A stretch of DNA of 64,000 bases from Oegoconia quadripuncta (taxonomy: Eukaryota > Arthropoda > Insecta > Lepidoptera > Autostichidae), in assembly GCA_949316235.1 (NCBI GenBank), contig OX438755.1:19987151-20051150 (forward strand), read 5' to 3'. Both the position numbers and the translations under genes were made by a program. Below, piece after piece: positions 34,955-47,799 of the stretch (positions are counted from its first letter, which is position 1; every line of letters starts with the position of its first letter). Under the pieces are notes generated by a model. That model had not been told where the DNA came from. It searched no databases and saw only the letters and a program-made list of their open reading frames with translations.

Positions 34955-35657
34955 CAGAGGTGTGACTTATCTAAGATACAAGTATCTGAAATACAGATAC
35001 AAGATGCAAGATACGTATTTTCATTTTGTATCTAAAATACTTTTAAAAAAATCATTTTGTATCTTGTATTTAAATATATTTTGTTTGGTATCTTAGTATT
35101 TTATAAATACTTTTTCTGATAAAATACTTTTAGTAATATATTAGTAGAAATATATAAAATAAATGCGTAAAATTGAGCATGTCATTATTAGTCCAACATC
35201 ACATTGGTAGATGGCGACTCTTTCTTTGCACTGCACTGGCCTGTATCTATACAAGATGTGGCAAATGCACAAGTCGTGCGAGCCAAACAATTAAAAAAAA
35301 AAAACTGAAATGTAATTTCATTTGAGAAGATGACCGCCTTTTTGTATATATTACATTACATTAAGTTATTTACGAATAAATCGTGTTATGTTATGTAACG
35401 TGTGTGTTATGTTATCGTGTTATGCTCGTGTTATGTCAATTAAGAAAAATAAACTTAGAATTCATTAAAATAAAATCTTGTTTTCTTACAAAAGTATTTG
35501 TATCTTAAGAAGTATTTAGAAGATACGTATTTGGTATTTAGTATTTCAGATACTATTCTCGAAAGTATTTTGTATCTGGTATCTGAAATACTTAATTTAA
35601 AAGTATCTTGCATTTTGTATTGCAGATACTTTGTACAGGGTATTTTGTACATCTCTG
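34955..35657. mobile_element. hAT-type MITE with 8-bp target duplication
   Basis: The ends are CAGAGGTGTGAC and (inverted) CAGAGATGTAC, which match the hAT terminal signature. The 8-bp duplication AATAGATG flanks both sides exactly (34947-34954 and 35658-35665). The subterminal parts are filled with inverted GTATCTGAAATAC-type repeats. There is no transposase frame. Confidence 0.92.
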
Positions 35658-35767
35658 AATAGATGGTGTCGTTAACTCTGTTGCTACAATACCTTGAGTC
35701 CCCAGTCTAATTACCGCCGATACCCGACTACCGCGCAATCTTGGATTGGAGGTCTGGGAAGTCTAAC

Positions 35768-35909
35768 CTTTTCCGTATATCCTGAGGAGCATCCACGAAA
35801 ACTGCATCATAGCGTAGCCCTTGATCTCGGTGAGGGAAATGGTGTTGTACATGTCGTAGATGAGCTGGTGCGGGGATAGCTGCAGTGTGCACAGGTCGGG
35901 GTCCTCCTG
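35768..35909 (-). CDS. DUF4803-like, exon 2
   Basis: The exon spans phase 0 to phase 1 (CCCAG|CAGGAG; AAAAG|GTTAGA). It encodes DLCTLQLSPHQLIYDMYNTI and LTEIKGYAMMQFSWMLLRIY, strongly helical and well conserved in the family. A NAGNAG-type acceptor (CAGCAG) could add or drop one glutamine. Confidence 0.87.
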
Positions 35910-36129
35910 CTGGGAAAAGGTTATTTTTTAAACCTGTCCAAGATTTTTATGCTTAAATGCTGCCGTATGTGGAAATTATATAACCCGTCGCGAATGCATT
36001 TATACAGAATCCATTGCAATTAAATCACAGTGCGGGTCAAAATAGCACCGTCATCGTAAATAGTGTGGCTTAGCTGAATTAGATTTTCTGTTTCACCAAC
36101 AGATATTCTCATAATTCATCATCATTTAA

Positions 36130-36260
36130 AAAGTAATCATCATCAATCCCCCAAATGTGTTGGGGTCTCAGGGTCAGTACGCTTCCACCTTCGACTTCAA
36201 TCTTCACTTAACATCAGGTGTGATTGAGCCGCCGTACCAACCCGTTGTGCATAAAAAGAA
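36130..36260 (+). repeat. SINE2 tail, tail-to-tail with next copy
   Basis: A plus-strand SINE2 tail (cttccaccttcgacttcaat, aggtgtgattgag) ends in an A-rich run. It is followed after about 50 bp by the reverse copy at 36313. Confidence 0.75.
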
Positions 36261-36312
36261 AGTCCTCTAAAAGGCTGCCGTGCGGGATGGTGCCCAGAAA
36301 GTAGGCGGCGTT

Positions 36313-36645
36313 TTTTATGCATAACGGGTTGGTACCTGCCCTCAATCACACCTGATGTTAAGTGAAGATGAGGTCGAAGGTGGAAGCGTACTGACCCGGA
36401 AACCCCAACACATTTGAGGTGCTGGCTATCTTATCTCTGACAACCGGAACACAACAATGCTATTAACATTGCTGCTTGGCGGCAGATTTAGATAAGATGG
36501 TGGTAGCTAGCCAGGCGGACATTTAAAATGCCCTACCACCAACCAAACCTAGTACTTAAACATGTACCCCGCTGGGGATCGAACCCGCGACCTCCGAATC
36601 GTAAACCTAATTGTTTACATTGAGCCACGGAGGCGGTTAAATCCT
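36313..36645 (-). repeat. SINE2 copy, full length
   Basis: Same order as 31262-31600: T-rich start, cctgatgttaagtgaagatg, ttggcggcagatttagataa, ctggggatcgaacccgcgac, ttgagccacggaggcggtta. Confidence 0.9.
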
Positions 36646-37282
36646 GTGGGTTTCGTTCTACGCTTCTTTTCCTACAGATGTTTTCCCTTTCAGAAGCGAT
36701 TGTACTGACTCGTATATACTGACTGACAGATATACGACTATGCTCTGTTATTATTACCAATAGATTTAAATTGGCATTCAATAAATGATATCACTTAAAT
36801 TGAAATAAATATGCTTGTAGTTTGAAGTTCGCTCTCAAAGTATTAGTAAGTAGTAGTATTTGCTCTGTAGTTGTTGAGTTGTACAAGTACTTACAAATGT
36901 TTATTGGTGATTTTATCCTAATTGGATGCTGTAATTGTATGTAACATTATATAAGTAAATATTGCATTTCATATGTCCTATATTTCTACCTCAAAGTTCA
37001 ATAGACAAGCATACGATTGCGTACCTTAGAGGAGATAAAAATTCCCTCGCGGTATTCCATACAGAGATTCCAGGAAATTTTTTTCGCAATCAATAAACTA
37101 ATTCTAATCAAACTTTATAAGCATAAAGCACGTAAATAAATATAAAATCTTACTATAGAATATTTTCGAAAAAGAGTATAGAGCCTAAATTTGAGCGATT
37201 TTAAGTTTTTTCTTCTCTTAAAAACGGTATTTTGAAATGTTTTGTACTATTTTTTTTTATCTATATATCCTGCTTATATTAA

Positions 37283-37700
37283 GGTCCTTACCTATGAAAT
37301 TGACGTTTTGTAGGAAGAATTTCATTAAGACTGTTTTCTCCATACAAACATTTTTGATTTTTTTTTTGGGAACGGCAAATCCAAATTTAGCTAAACTTTG
37401 TGTGTATTATCGGATAACATTAAGTTAAGTATAGGCAGCGTTAATTTTTGAAAGTAACCGCTTTATAAAAGTTTCAGCGAATCTAAGAAATGATTATGGG
37501 AAGCACATGAAAAGAGCTCTGTTCAATTTTTTTTTTTAATGTGATTTAGCCCAGAAATTAAAAAATATTTCATGTGAAACATTGAAATAATATTCCATTT
37601 TCCAAATAAAAAATAAATTTGGATATAGCTTTGAAAATCGCAGGAATTGGTACATATGATTAACGAAGAAAAAAAACTCCAATTTCATAGGTAAAGACCC
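37283..37700 (-). mobile_element. 418-bp MITE, copy 2
   Basis: The reverse of the element at 8074-8491, with the same length and same termini (GGTCCTTACCTATGAAATT ... AATTTCATAGGTAAAGACCC). It lies in the large intron 1 of the DUF4803-like gene. Confidence 0.85.
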
Positions 37701-39249
37701 AATATTATAAAAGTTTCATTAGAATCGGTCCATTCATTTCGATAAATTTGGGCTTGAAACTTTGTATGGAATGTAGTGTGAGATAAACCTCACTGTTCAA
37801 ATTATTTTTATATCGATACATTTACAGCAGCTATAGTTATACTTGGAAATATGAATAGCTCGAACAATGAATTTTGTTCTCTAAATAATAAAAAAAAATC
37901 TCACAATATATTATGGTTCGAATACATAGTTTGGGTTTATCTATTGTCACTCATGTGACTTCGGATTTTGTTTTAAAAAGGTTAAACTCATTTCAATCGG
38001 CAACATATAGTAACTCTTGGTGATACTGCTGTCCCACGTGGTAGCCTGATCTGCCCATTTTTTATCTTATTATTAAAGTTTTTGACATTATTCTTTGACA
38101 TTTATCATTAATCCATAACTTGATACTTGGCCTCGGGCTCAAATTTGTTGATAAATGAATGCCTTAACTATTAATACTCCTTCAAATACGAGAGAAGGCC
38201 TATATCCTAGCGATGTTTACGGGCTGATGATGCCTTAATAGTGTGGATGGAGTAGTTCGATCGTCTGGTATTGACTAGGTCTTGTTCTTAACTAGTCGAT
38301 GGCAAGTACATCGAATTCTCGAGGGCCTGCAGACCTCGGTCATGCGTACGGCATTGTCTGTGGCATCGTAGAGGTCCTGTTGCGTATCGTGTCCGACTAG
38401 TTATTAACTCCCGACACAAAAAGAGGGGTGTTATAAGCGTGAAGCCTGTCTGTGTCATTGTCGTTTTGAAAACGGTTTTCTTATTTTCGAAAGCTGATGG
38501 ATGCGAGATGTGCTTAGTTTGATGTAAATCGGTTAAGTCTCGAAGATATTTAGCTTTTACACAGTTGGTTTTATTAATCTAGCCGCTTTTCAATGCTTAA
38601 AATATTCGAAACTCATGAACTTTACACACTTAAGCAGGGTACAGTCTAAAAAATATTTTCCTTAAATTTCCCGCGATGGTATATTTTAATTTATCAGTCC
38701 CCGTAGAATGTCATCGTTTGTCGCTCGCGACGTTCGAGTGAGAGTGGTATAGTTGTATATTTCGGCCAAGCGAATGAGCAGGACAAATATTATGTCGCGC
38801 GACATAAACGTTTTTGTCATGCTACTAGTGCAGCTTTGCGTGTTATTTATTTAGTTACTTATTTACATAGAATCAACAGCATTATTGCAGAAATTATATT
38901 ATATTAAACTAATACCAAACTTATGCCAGTTAGTGATTCTTATTATGTTACTGACAATGGTTATCGTTATAATTGAGTGGGTAACGTTTTAATTATATTA
39001 CAAGAAAAATTGGTACTTTTACATTATTATTATTATTAATGTCATCAATAAACAATCGTCAGTAATATACGAGTCGTTATGTTAGTGAGTCTAAATTGCA
39101 TAGTGTTAAAAGTCAAACTAAAGGAATTAAGTGATTTTAAGCCAAATAAAAATGCCAAAACTATAGATCTATGTAACAATTAACCCATACACACATTCAC
39201 ACACACGCACACACACACACACTCACACACACACTCACACACTCACTCA

Positions 39250-39338
<89 letters not shown>

Positions 39339-41201
39339 ACACACACACACAAACGTGGTCATGTCTGCATACCACACCAATCCTTTCGCACTACCTAACT
39401 CACACTTTTGTTTAATCTTATAAGTTAAAAAAAAATAGTTCTTACCTTTTATTCCAATGGTCCGGTGTTGGAGAGGCTGGTAATCTGTCATACAGGCTGT
39501 CCTAGTGCCAGTCTCTCACATAAATTTAAATTATTTAATTGTTTTAAGAAATATTATATACTATACTTGTATCCAATTTGTGTGAGAGAACAAATAAAGA
39601 TTTATTTATTATTATTATTATATTATTATTAACTAATAATTATTCTTATGCTAGCGACCTGCCCCGACGTCGCACGGAAGTAATTACTTTCCATAACTGT
39701 AATATGCATATTATACATGTACATGTAAACTCTCCGGAAGAAATTCTCTAAATGACAGTGAAAATCGTATCAAAATCTATTGCGCAAGCGGAGAAACAAA
39801 CAGAGACAGACAGTCCTTTATTATAACGTGGACGCAGTGTGAAGGCCGCTCTTCCACCTACTGTTTATTCAACGATAATATGTGGCATGTTATAATGTAT
39901 ATCTGCTGGTATAAATACCCCCAAGTTAGGTTCAAAGAACTCCCAATTTACCCGTATATATATACACAGGACAACAAGCTAATTGCTCTAACAGTAATGA
40001 AAGCAACACGCCAATGTTTTCAACGAGTCGTAATGGCCAATGTCCGTTAATTAACTACTAAAACCGCGCAGATCATAACTAACCACTTAATTTATAAATT
40101 AATGTTTAAGTAGTATATAATTATCATTATCTGTGGTAAGAATATGGATCCTCAACTGTTGAGTACTAAGAAGCTAACAATATACGGGCCTTCTGGATTT
40201 TATTATTACATTTAGTTCTGCGGGGGTGTTCTGAATTTTCAATTTGGAATATCGCACTCTGATAAGATTCGAGTATACCAAGTAAAAACATATGAAGATA
40301 CCGCGGCTCGTTCCAAATTTCCGCGAACGTAAACATACTGCACACGGTCGGTGCAAACAAGTGTTGTTTAATATAAACACAGGTCAGTCACACGACACCT
40401 TCCCTCGCCAGTAGGTAGGTACGTTAGGATGAAGTACATCGACCAGTTGGCAACGGATTATAAATTCAATACACGTCGCCGGCCGCCGATGTACGACTTT
40501 CAGTTCATACTTCCCCGTATGATCAACCTGACCCTATATTTGGTAGGTTTTATAAACAGCACGGATTCCCACTGGGAAGTTTTTTCATTGATATTATAAA
40601 TTTTGGATGAAATTTGGTATGTTTTATGAACTATATGCTGGATTAACATATAGGGTAACAATATATTAATTCATGGTTGAATCTTAGCTAGGTATATACT
40701 GGATGGACTGCAATTCGTATTATTGTACTTAATGTTTTGATATGGGTCTCTGGTATCATAATAATCTTCTTCGTATCTTAGGTTTCATTCAACAAGTCTT
40801 ATGTGATATGTTTTGGATTTAATATTTTAAATAGTACATTGTGGAGTAGGATTTTCTCTAACTCGAACGCAAAACAGCGACGGGCTCTTCGTTTTTTTTT
40901 GTTTTAACATGAAACGATACGAATCGTTTTTCTAAATTTATCTTTAAATAAACATACATGGAACACCTCGTTATGGTCAGATGTAAAATTGTATGTAAGT
41001 ACACCAAATAAATACACTGAGTTGTTGACGAATAAGTACTAAGAGGACCTACATTAAGTAGGTATAAAACCTATAACAGAAGCTCAAAAAATATTACGCG
41101 TTGTAATAAATTGTCAGTTGAATTGAATTCAAAGTCTTGTGTAAAAAAAAAACAGGTGTTCAATTTAAATTCGTCGTAAATGACAATTTACAATGCAGTA
41201 C
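37701..41201. other. DUF4803-like intron 1, no further exon recognised
   Basis: I see no coding signal. It includes a LINE C tail at about 38170-38240 (gaaggcctatatcctagcga) and the AC microsatellite at 39184-39352. Confidence 0.55.
39184..39352. repeat. Long (AC)n microsatellite
   Basis: About 165 bp of CA repeats with scattered ACTC interruptions, including a pure stretch of about 85 bp. Confidence 0.97.
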
Positions 41202-41675
41202 CTGTAAATGCAATGCCGATCGGAACATGTCCCCGTGTTCCAGCAGGTCGTGCAGTTTCCTCACCGCCTGCGCGACAGACGCCTTCGGGTCCATGAGGAC
41301 CTGCTCGGCCAGATCCAACCACTCCCTCACAGGCGCCGGCACCGCCCCCGGTGCCGCCTGACGCCTAACAAAATCCACGAAGTTCTTGTAAAAACCCTCG
41401 ATAATCTGCAGCTTCTCTGACGCCTTCAGCCATAGGAAATTCTGCACAGGTGGCCGAGGTGTCGCCGGGATTTTCTCGATTTGCTCATTCAGAGCTACAA
41501 AAGCCTTTGTTAGCTCAACGTCGCCGCCCAGGCCAGTTTCCCTCCATAACGGGTCCGTGACGTTCCTCCATAGGTCTTCCTCGAGGGTGTAGACCCTGTC
41601 TCGCAGATTGTCGACCGCGGTTGGATCTCCGGCAAACGCGATAGTCAGCAGCGCGAAGAGCGCCGCGTATTTCAT
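41202..41675 (-). CDS. DUF4803-like secreted protein, exon 1 (start, signal peptide)
   Basis: First coding exon of a nine-position gene running 41675 to 21257. ATG 41675-41673 starts a signal peptide (MKYAALFALLTIAFAG, cleavage likely near residue 16). A helical segment follows (NLRDRVYTLEEDLWRNV, KLQIIEGFYKNFVDFVRRQA, AVRKLHDLLEHGDMFRSAL) up to LHLQ|GTACTG in phase 0. Exons 2, 3, 4, 5a or 5b, 6, 7, 8 and 9 join in matching phases to give about 590 residues. The product is predicted to be secreted, with a cysteine-rich middle and a beta-rich C-terminal half. It resembles the insect DUF4803 family, whose function I do not know. The gene model is well supported by the splice phases; the family name rests on recognition and should be checked. 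Its intron 1 of about 5.3 kb is full of repeats. Confidence 0.85.
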
Positions 41676-43479
41676 TGTGACACAAATGGAAAGTGAAACG
41701 GCTGACGGCCGGAGTTGCACTGACGCGCGGCGAGGGGCCGACCAGCCAGCGAGTGGGGTCGATATAGTGATGGCACCCTTCGCAAATAACACAGCTATCG
41801 ATAAAGATTTCACACCCACCAATTGATAATTTTTATTTTAAGTTAAAGTTCACTGCAATTCAAACACTAATTGTCATTTCAATTTTTCTGTTAAATGTTG
41901 ATGGTTTAGTCAGTTCATTGTAAACAACACGTTCTGACCAGGCCGCGGTCAGGTTTAGACTGAAAGTACAAAAGCCCCCTGCACTCAATTTATTACTGCG
42001 TAAATCGTTAACCTCGAGTGTGTATAACCTTTTGCAGTGCAAATGAAATTGCATTGTTTGTTCACTGATGAAGTGATGGCGTTTCCGTGAGGAAGAGGCC
42101 GCTTAATTGTCGGAGAATTGAAGTTGTTAATTGATTGATGACTGTCACGCATTTTACTCATCTGTTTTTATACCTTCTTTAATGTACGGGAATTTTCTGA
42201 TTACATGTCATTTCCCTAAAGCAAATTTTCGACAAATACTTCTACATTAGCCACCTATTTTATAACTTTACCGGCTAGATCTTTACATTATTAATTATTT
42301 TAAAAATCTAACCCTATCGACATCGATTAGTTCCTCATAATTCCCATCACTATCGACCCGCATATTTAATACTGTTAACTCGTACAATATTTGTTTGCGG
42401 CCGTCTTGAGTCTTATCTCTTTGCCGCAAGACTCAGTTTGTGACACACCCAAATTTGCCAAGCTGGGTTTTAAAGTTGGTGTTATTATTATTGGATCATT
42501 ATGCCCGTATGTCCATGTCAGCTGACGTCCACTCCCGCGCACGGCTCGCGCGTGTTGATGGACAAGTTGTCTATGTTTGGGATAGATTTAGGGCTGCAGT
42601 CTTTTGGAGGTGACATCCAGTAGACTTTTATAAACTGTTTGTTGTCTGTGATTTCCAACTTTAATTATAAAGCGCGGCTTTATATTGTCAATATCTTACA
42701 AAGAGACGTCCTTTTTTGGGATTAACCCGACTATAGTATAGCAACTCGACTGGAAATTTGCTGCAATGTCCGTTCCCTTTATTGTGATTCGTCGTCTTCA
42801 AAAGTTTTTAAAATCAATACAATTCGGGAAATTCTGCGAATGCACAGCCCTACATTATCCAGTGATGGTGGATAACGAATTTACGATCCGATCCCCTTAA
42901 TGTGAAGGGGATTCCACCCTGTTAGATATACCTACTATAATTAAACTTAGGTGGATACTTTACTGAATACGTGTGTATATAAAAGTAGGTATGTGTATTG
43001 TCTAGCGACTGTCTGCATTTTATAGAATGTCGATTATAGGCCAACATTGTAAACTTCTTTATCAGTATATTCGCATTTGTTTAATGACCAAAAAACGTCC
43101 AATGCGTGAAAGGTCCAATAAACAGTCCCGGAATTTTTGCGACTTGATCTTTGGACGAATTGGACGTTTTTTTCCATTAGACCAAATGCGAGTTGGATCA
43201 ACTGAGAATTCTCCTTTTTAACTCATTACGCAAAGACGGTTGGTATAAATTTAAAAAATGTCTGTCTGTGTCTGAATCTGCAAAGGTATTTATGGTTTTT
43301 TTTAAGAAGAGTAGTTAGTAAATGTTTTTTTTTTGCAAATTCAATGTTCTTGTAGTTACGAGAAGGTATATTGGGTAGCCTTTGGGAGAGGCCTTTGTAC
43401 AGCAGTGGACGTCTTTCGGATGATATGATGATAGTAGGTAGCAAACGCATTACATTATGCTATCGTTTTTTACAACATA
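41676..43479. other. Upstream region of the DUF4803-like gene, no gene recognised
   Basis: No exon or RNA gene was seen. The promoter of the 41675 gene should lie in the first few hundred bases, but I cannot point to a clear TATA or initiator element. Confidence 0.5.
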
Positions 43480-43712
43480 TATACCTATAAGATTTGTTAA
43501 GTAAGTGTTGTTTGTAAGTTGGGGATCTAACCTAAAACTTATCGCTATATGTCATCTGCTCAATTGATAAATCGCACCAATACGGCTCGTTTCTGTAAGG
43601 CACTGAAAAAGATGCGTCGGTGAATGCGTAAAGTGCCGCACTTTGAACTTTCACAATATGTATATACATTTCTATTCAAAATACCACTTACATCGTACCC
43701 ACAAACAAAGCG
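43480..43712 (+). repeat. Dispersed repeat, intact (empty-site) copy
   Basis: About 230 bp from cctataagatttgttaagta to ccacttacatcgtacccaca. It recurs at 44727-44908 plus 45672-45712, where an inverted-repeat element interrupts it. Confidence 0.85.
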
Positions 43713-44156
43713 TTACAAAACATACAAATGGCAGACCATAGTCCATAGTAGACGGACGCATATCCTCTCATGAACGAATGCGCACGCTTGATTTGCCACT
43801 TCCGTATACAATCGAACTGATTTATCTAAACAGTGGTGGGGCTGTGCGCTTAGTAGACGTGATAATTTAATGAACTTGTAAACGAGGCCAAGGGCTTGAT
43901 TATTGGTACGCACAGGATTTGGTAAATAAATAACCCTTCTTTGTTAGTTGCCTCTATCCTTTATGTTAGGGTAGCCCTTTGCCATCCATCTCTGCGGTTC
44001 TGGAATTATTCATCACCTTACACGTCACCGTTGGGGAACAGCCTCCTTTCATTGGAAGAAGGTAGGGGCCATAATTCACCACGCAGGCCCATTGCGGATT
44101 GGTAGATTGTCTAGGACTAGGGACCACCTAAGTGTTTCTATGGATATTTAAAAAAA

Positions 44157-44240
44157 TAGGTGTGTCAGAATCATAGCAAACGGAGGGCCGTGGTCTCTGC
44201 CTACCCTTACGGGAAACAGGCTTGACTTTATGTATGTACT
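44157..44240 (+). repeat. LINE family C 3' end
   Basis: The sequence ggtgtgtcagaatcatagca and gtggtctctgcctaccctta matches 18769 and 29225. Confidence 0.65.
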
Positions 44241-44726
44241 TATATAATTACTTGTACAACAAATATATTTTTTGTGTGTATTTGTATTAAATAATAAATA
44301 ACTAAACAGCATGACTAATTTTTTCCGCATAACAAAAAACCTGCCAGGCCGGTTGTAGGCCACTGATTTGGCTTAACGACAGTCTTCATTTGAAAAAAAA
44401 ACCGGGTTAGACTATTCAGCGAGCTATCCGAAGCACGGAAATATTTGTATTATGCCACTAGTGGTCATCCCAGTAAAGATCTGGAATCGAAAACAAATGC
44501 TTCGGTAGTGCAACGGATTATTAAACACGTGTTTCTGCAAACTTATTTCCCGTCTGAGTATAGAATACGCAATCGTGTGTAACCTTGTTTACAAAATTTG
44601 CCCTTAATACCTATCAGGCGAACCCATTAATTGGTGCATACGAGTGCAATTGTAATTCAAGTTGCTTTAATGTGGATACATTTTTGCACTCCTGCACATA
44701 ATTTGCATTTGTATCACGTTGAATAT

Positions 44727-45712
44727 ACCTATAAGATTTGTTAAATAAGTAAGTGTTGTTTGTAAGTTGGGGATCTAACCTAAAACTTATCGCTATATGT
44801 CATCTGCTCAATTGATAAATTGCACCAATACGGCTCGTTTCTGTATGGCACTGAGAAAGATGCGTCGGTGAATGCGTAAAGTGCCGCACTTTGAACTTTC
44901 ACAATAGGTATACAGGGCGTCCCAAAGTTATGGGACATGAAGGGGAAGTACCTTAAATATCGTAGATAGTGAATTTTGCTCAAAGAAGACTTTATGTTAT
45001 TTTTAAAAGTTAGTAATTCTGCATTCATAGATTTTCTAAAAATTACTTGCTTCGGCTGGGAATCGAACCGACTTAAATGTGAAAAAAAAAACACCCTACT
45101 TTTATGATGCCAATCGAAAGAATAGCTAAAAAATAATAACTCTGCCTAAGTAACATAGTATTTTAAAAGAAAGGAACAACATAAAATGATTGAGTCAAAT
45201 TTCAAGAAAGTTATTTATTGCCGACGACGTTCGAAAAGTAGCGATATTATCATTCCAAAGATAGCATTGATTATTCGTAAATAAGTACCCACTTCATAAA
45301 ATAGGTACTAACATAGTTTTCCTTATTATAAGTGCACGTGTAGATGAAATGATAAAACTTGTATTTCAATAAAATAAATGATTAAAAGATTAATTTCACG
45401 TTGTTCCTTTCTTTTAAAATACTATGTTACTTAGGCAGAGTTATTATTTTTTAGCTATTCTTTCGATTGGCATCATAAAAGTAGGGTGTTTTTTTTTTCA
45501 CATTTGAGTCGGTTCGATTCCCAGCCGAAGCAAATAATTTTTAGAAAATCTATGAATGCAGAATTACTAACTTTTAAAAATAACATAAAGTCTTCTTTGA
45601 GCAAAATTCACTATCTACGATATTTAAGGTACTTCCCCTTCATGTCCCATAACTTTGGGACGCCCTGTATACATTTCTATTCAACATACCACTTACATCG
45701 TACCCACAAAGT
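44727..45712 (+). repeat. Dispersed repeat, filled-site copy
   Basis: The second copy of the 43480 repeat is split by the 755-bp element at 44913-45667. Confidence 0.85.
44913..45667. mobile_element. 755-bp element with 268-bp terminal inverted repeats
   Basis: The ends are CAGGGCGTCCCAAAGTTATG and its reverse. Arms 44913-45180 and 45400-45667 are near identical and the central part is about 219 bp. TATA flanks both sides (44909-44912, 45668-45671). The mirrored ORFs reading MFFFSHLSRFDSQPKQ on both strands are a by-product of the inverted arms and are not genes. Confidence 0.92.
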
Positions 45713-46051
45713 TCCATATAGTTTATTATTCAGGGTGAAATTTATTTCGTGTAATTCCTGTTTACGGGTTACTCCACTCCTGATTACGAACAACTTTCCA
45801 CCAGGAACTATAGCCGAATTCAGCCGAAAATTGTTGCGACTTCCATACTAAAGTTGGTTTCAGAATGGTATACTTTGATCGAGGTTTGATTTGATTGAGA
45901 ATTTTTTTGGATCGAATTCGTCTATGGTTAAATGCTTAAGCCCTATTTTTTGTCCAATATATTTAAATTGACATTCAACATATTATCTTACGTTGAAATA
46001 AAAGCTTTAAATTTGAATAAAATGTTAAAATAGTGTGGATACCTTACCAAA

Positions 46052-46280
46052 CTTCGAAATTCGGCGAAAAACGAAAGTCGAGGATGTAAGTAAGCAAATT
46101 TCAAGACTAAGCTGGAGGTGGGCGGGACACTTCGTTCGACGGGATGACGGATGGTGGACTAAGCTAGTCACAGACTGGTAATCAAGAGAAGCGACAAGAC
46201 AAGAGGATAGATCGCCGGCCCCTTGGTCCAATGACATCGTACAGTTGGTGGGATCTCATTGGATGCGACTTCAAACTTCA
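46052..46280 (+). pseudogene. RTE-type LINE ORF2 C-terminal fragment
   Basis: Plus-strand reading gives 'SKQISRLRWRWAGHFVRRDD' followed, past a stop, by a segment ending 'WSNDIVQLVGSHWMR'. This is the usual end of insect RTE/BovB-like reverse transcriptases (RLKWxWAGHxxRR ... W.DDI....G..W). Frame breaks make it a relic. 46260-46450 continues into a reversed LINE 3' end. Confidence 0.7.
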
Positions 46281-46802
46281 AGCATTTATTTCAACGTAAG
46301 ATACATAATATCATTTGTTGAATGTCAATTTAAAACTACTGGAAATAGAAGGGTTTATTGCATTTATCTGTCAGCCAGTACGTCCAAGCTACTACCGCTT
46401 CGGAAAGGGAAATCATCGGTAAAAAAAGCGGCGCAACCCACAGGATCATTGTTCTTTTTTTTTAATAAAAGTTATACAACTAATACAATTTTATAATTTT
46501 TGGGAGCTGGTCGAAGTACACCAAGCGTGTTTGTCATTCAGGTAGTAACAAATTTATAATAACCCTTTTTTGCCAATGTTGTTTTGACATGATCTTTAAA
46601 TTTTTTCTCAGTTAGATTCATGATATTTTCTGGTATAACTTTAAAAAAGCGTATACAGTGTTCCATAAATCATGTGTTAACTTTGTTTAGTCTGAACATA
46701 GGGGTAGTCAATTTGTCCTTATATCTCAAATTTTAATTATGCTTGTCACTTTTTTTTGGGAACGCCGAAATATTTTTTCGAACGTACATAATATTCTTTT
46801 TT

Positions 46803-46862
46803 TATATGCACGACGGGTTCGTACTTGACCTCAATCACACCTGATGTTAAGTGAAGATGAGA
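46803..46862 (-). repeat. SINE2 tail fragment
   Basis: The phrase cgacgggttcgtacttgacc followed by tcaatcacacctgatgttaa and gtgaagatgag. Confidence 0.7.
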
Positions 46863-47015
46863 TTATATTTTCTATCAACTTTAAAAACTAATGATGTATC
46901 ATCTGCAAATAGTACTATCTCGGTCAATCTCTGCACCATAAATGGGAGATCATCTATATAAACTAGGAACAGAGTAGGGCCCAATATTGAGCCTTGTGGC
47001 ACGCCTAGAGTAGAC
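46863..47015 (-). pseudogene. Reverse-transcriptase fragment (LINE)
   Basis: Minus-strand reading gives [20 protein letters not shown] followed by [11 protein letters not shown], that is, RT motifs B and C. Upstream and downstream RT regions are missing or degraded. Confidence 0.8.
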
Positions 47016-47396
47016 CCCCAGTATTGGGTGGATGTGGGCTAAGATTGATTAGTATGGATGGATGAAGTAATGATAGTAATTCCGATTATGAAGTACAACG
47101 TACACCACGTAAATGTAATTATTAATGTCCCCATGATCATTTGCAATATTTTCAACTGTGCTAAGTACCTTAGAACGTCTACCGGTGACATTGTTCCATT
47201 GATAAGTGAGTGCTAAACTTAAATTCAGACACGTTCCAGACAACTTGTGTGTACAAGGTCTTCAACACAAAGGCTATAGAAACTGTCAGATATATCAAGG
47301 TGATGAGGAGCTTAGATAAATGTACGGGTGTAAATTAGGTTACGCTCAACAACGTCAAGGGGTGAAAGTACTGTCGAATATAACATTTATTTATTA

Positions 47397-47625
47397 CTAG
47401 CTTTCCACCCGCGGCTTCGCCTGCGTGGAATAACTTTATCGCAGATATGTTTCATTTGTTTATCCCGCGGGAACTAGTCAATTATCGGGATTATAAATAT
47501 CCTATGTCCTTAATCCAGGCTATACCAACCTACATACCAAATTTCATCCAAATCCGTTTAGCCGTTTCGCTGTGATTGAGCAACAAACAAACATCCAAAC
47601 TTTCCCATTTATAATATTAGTTGAA
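47397..47625 (+). repeat. Lepidopteran dispersed repeat
   Basis: Begins tagctttccacccgcggctt and ends cccatttataatattagt. A reversed copy lies at 22590-22815. This sequence is widespread in moth and butterfly genomes (recognition, not searched). Confidence 0.65.
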
Positions 47626-47676
47626 GTAAGATGTTACGAAAAAAAACAGCTTGCTCATATATGTCTAGTTATTAAT

Positions 47677-47790
47677 AAATAAATATCTTTAGTCATACAC
47701 ACAGCGCCATCTAGTTCCACACTATACAACTAGGCTTGTATTGTGTATATCAGATGGTTGATATGATTACAATACATATGATGTAGTGAA
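47677..47790 (-). repeat. SINE1 3' fragment
   Basis: Reverse of the SINE1 3' end (cacagcgccatctagttcca, tatcagatggttgatatga). Confidence 0.75.
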
Positions 47791-47799
47791 AAACCCTGA

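Noticed and set aside
35190..35450. A gene within the hAT element
   Set aside because: Only short AT-rich frames without transposase motifs are present.
39184..39352. Repeat array possibly of CRISPR type
   Set aside because: It is a simple AC microsatellite with no spacer-repeat structure.
44780..45851. Two opposite ORFs with the same N-terminal sequence (MFFFSHLSRFDSQPKQ)
   Set aside because: They arise because the arms of the 755-bp element are inverted repeats; neither has a recognisable domain or codon signal.
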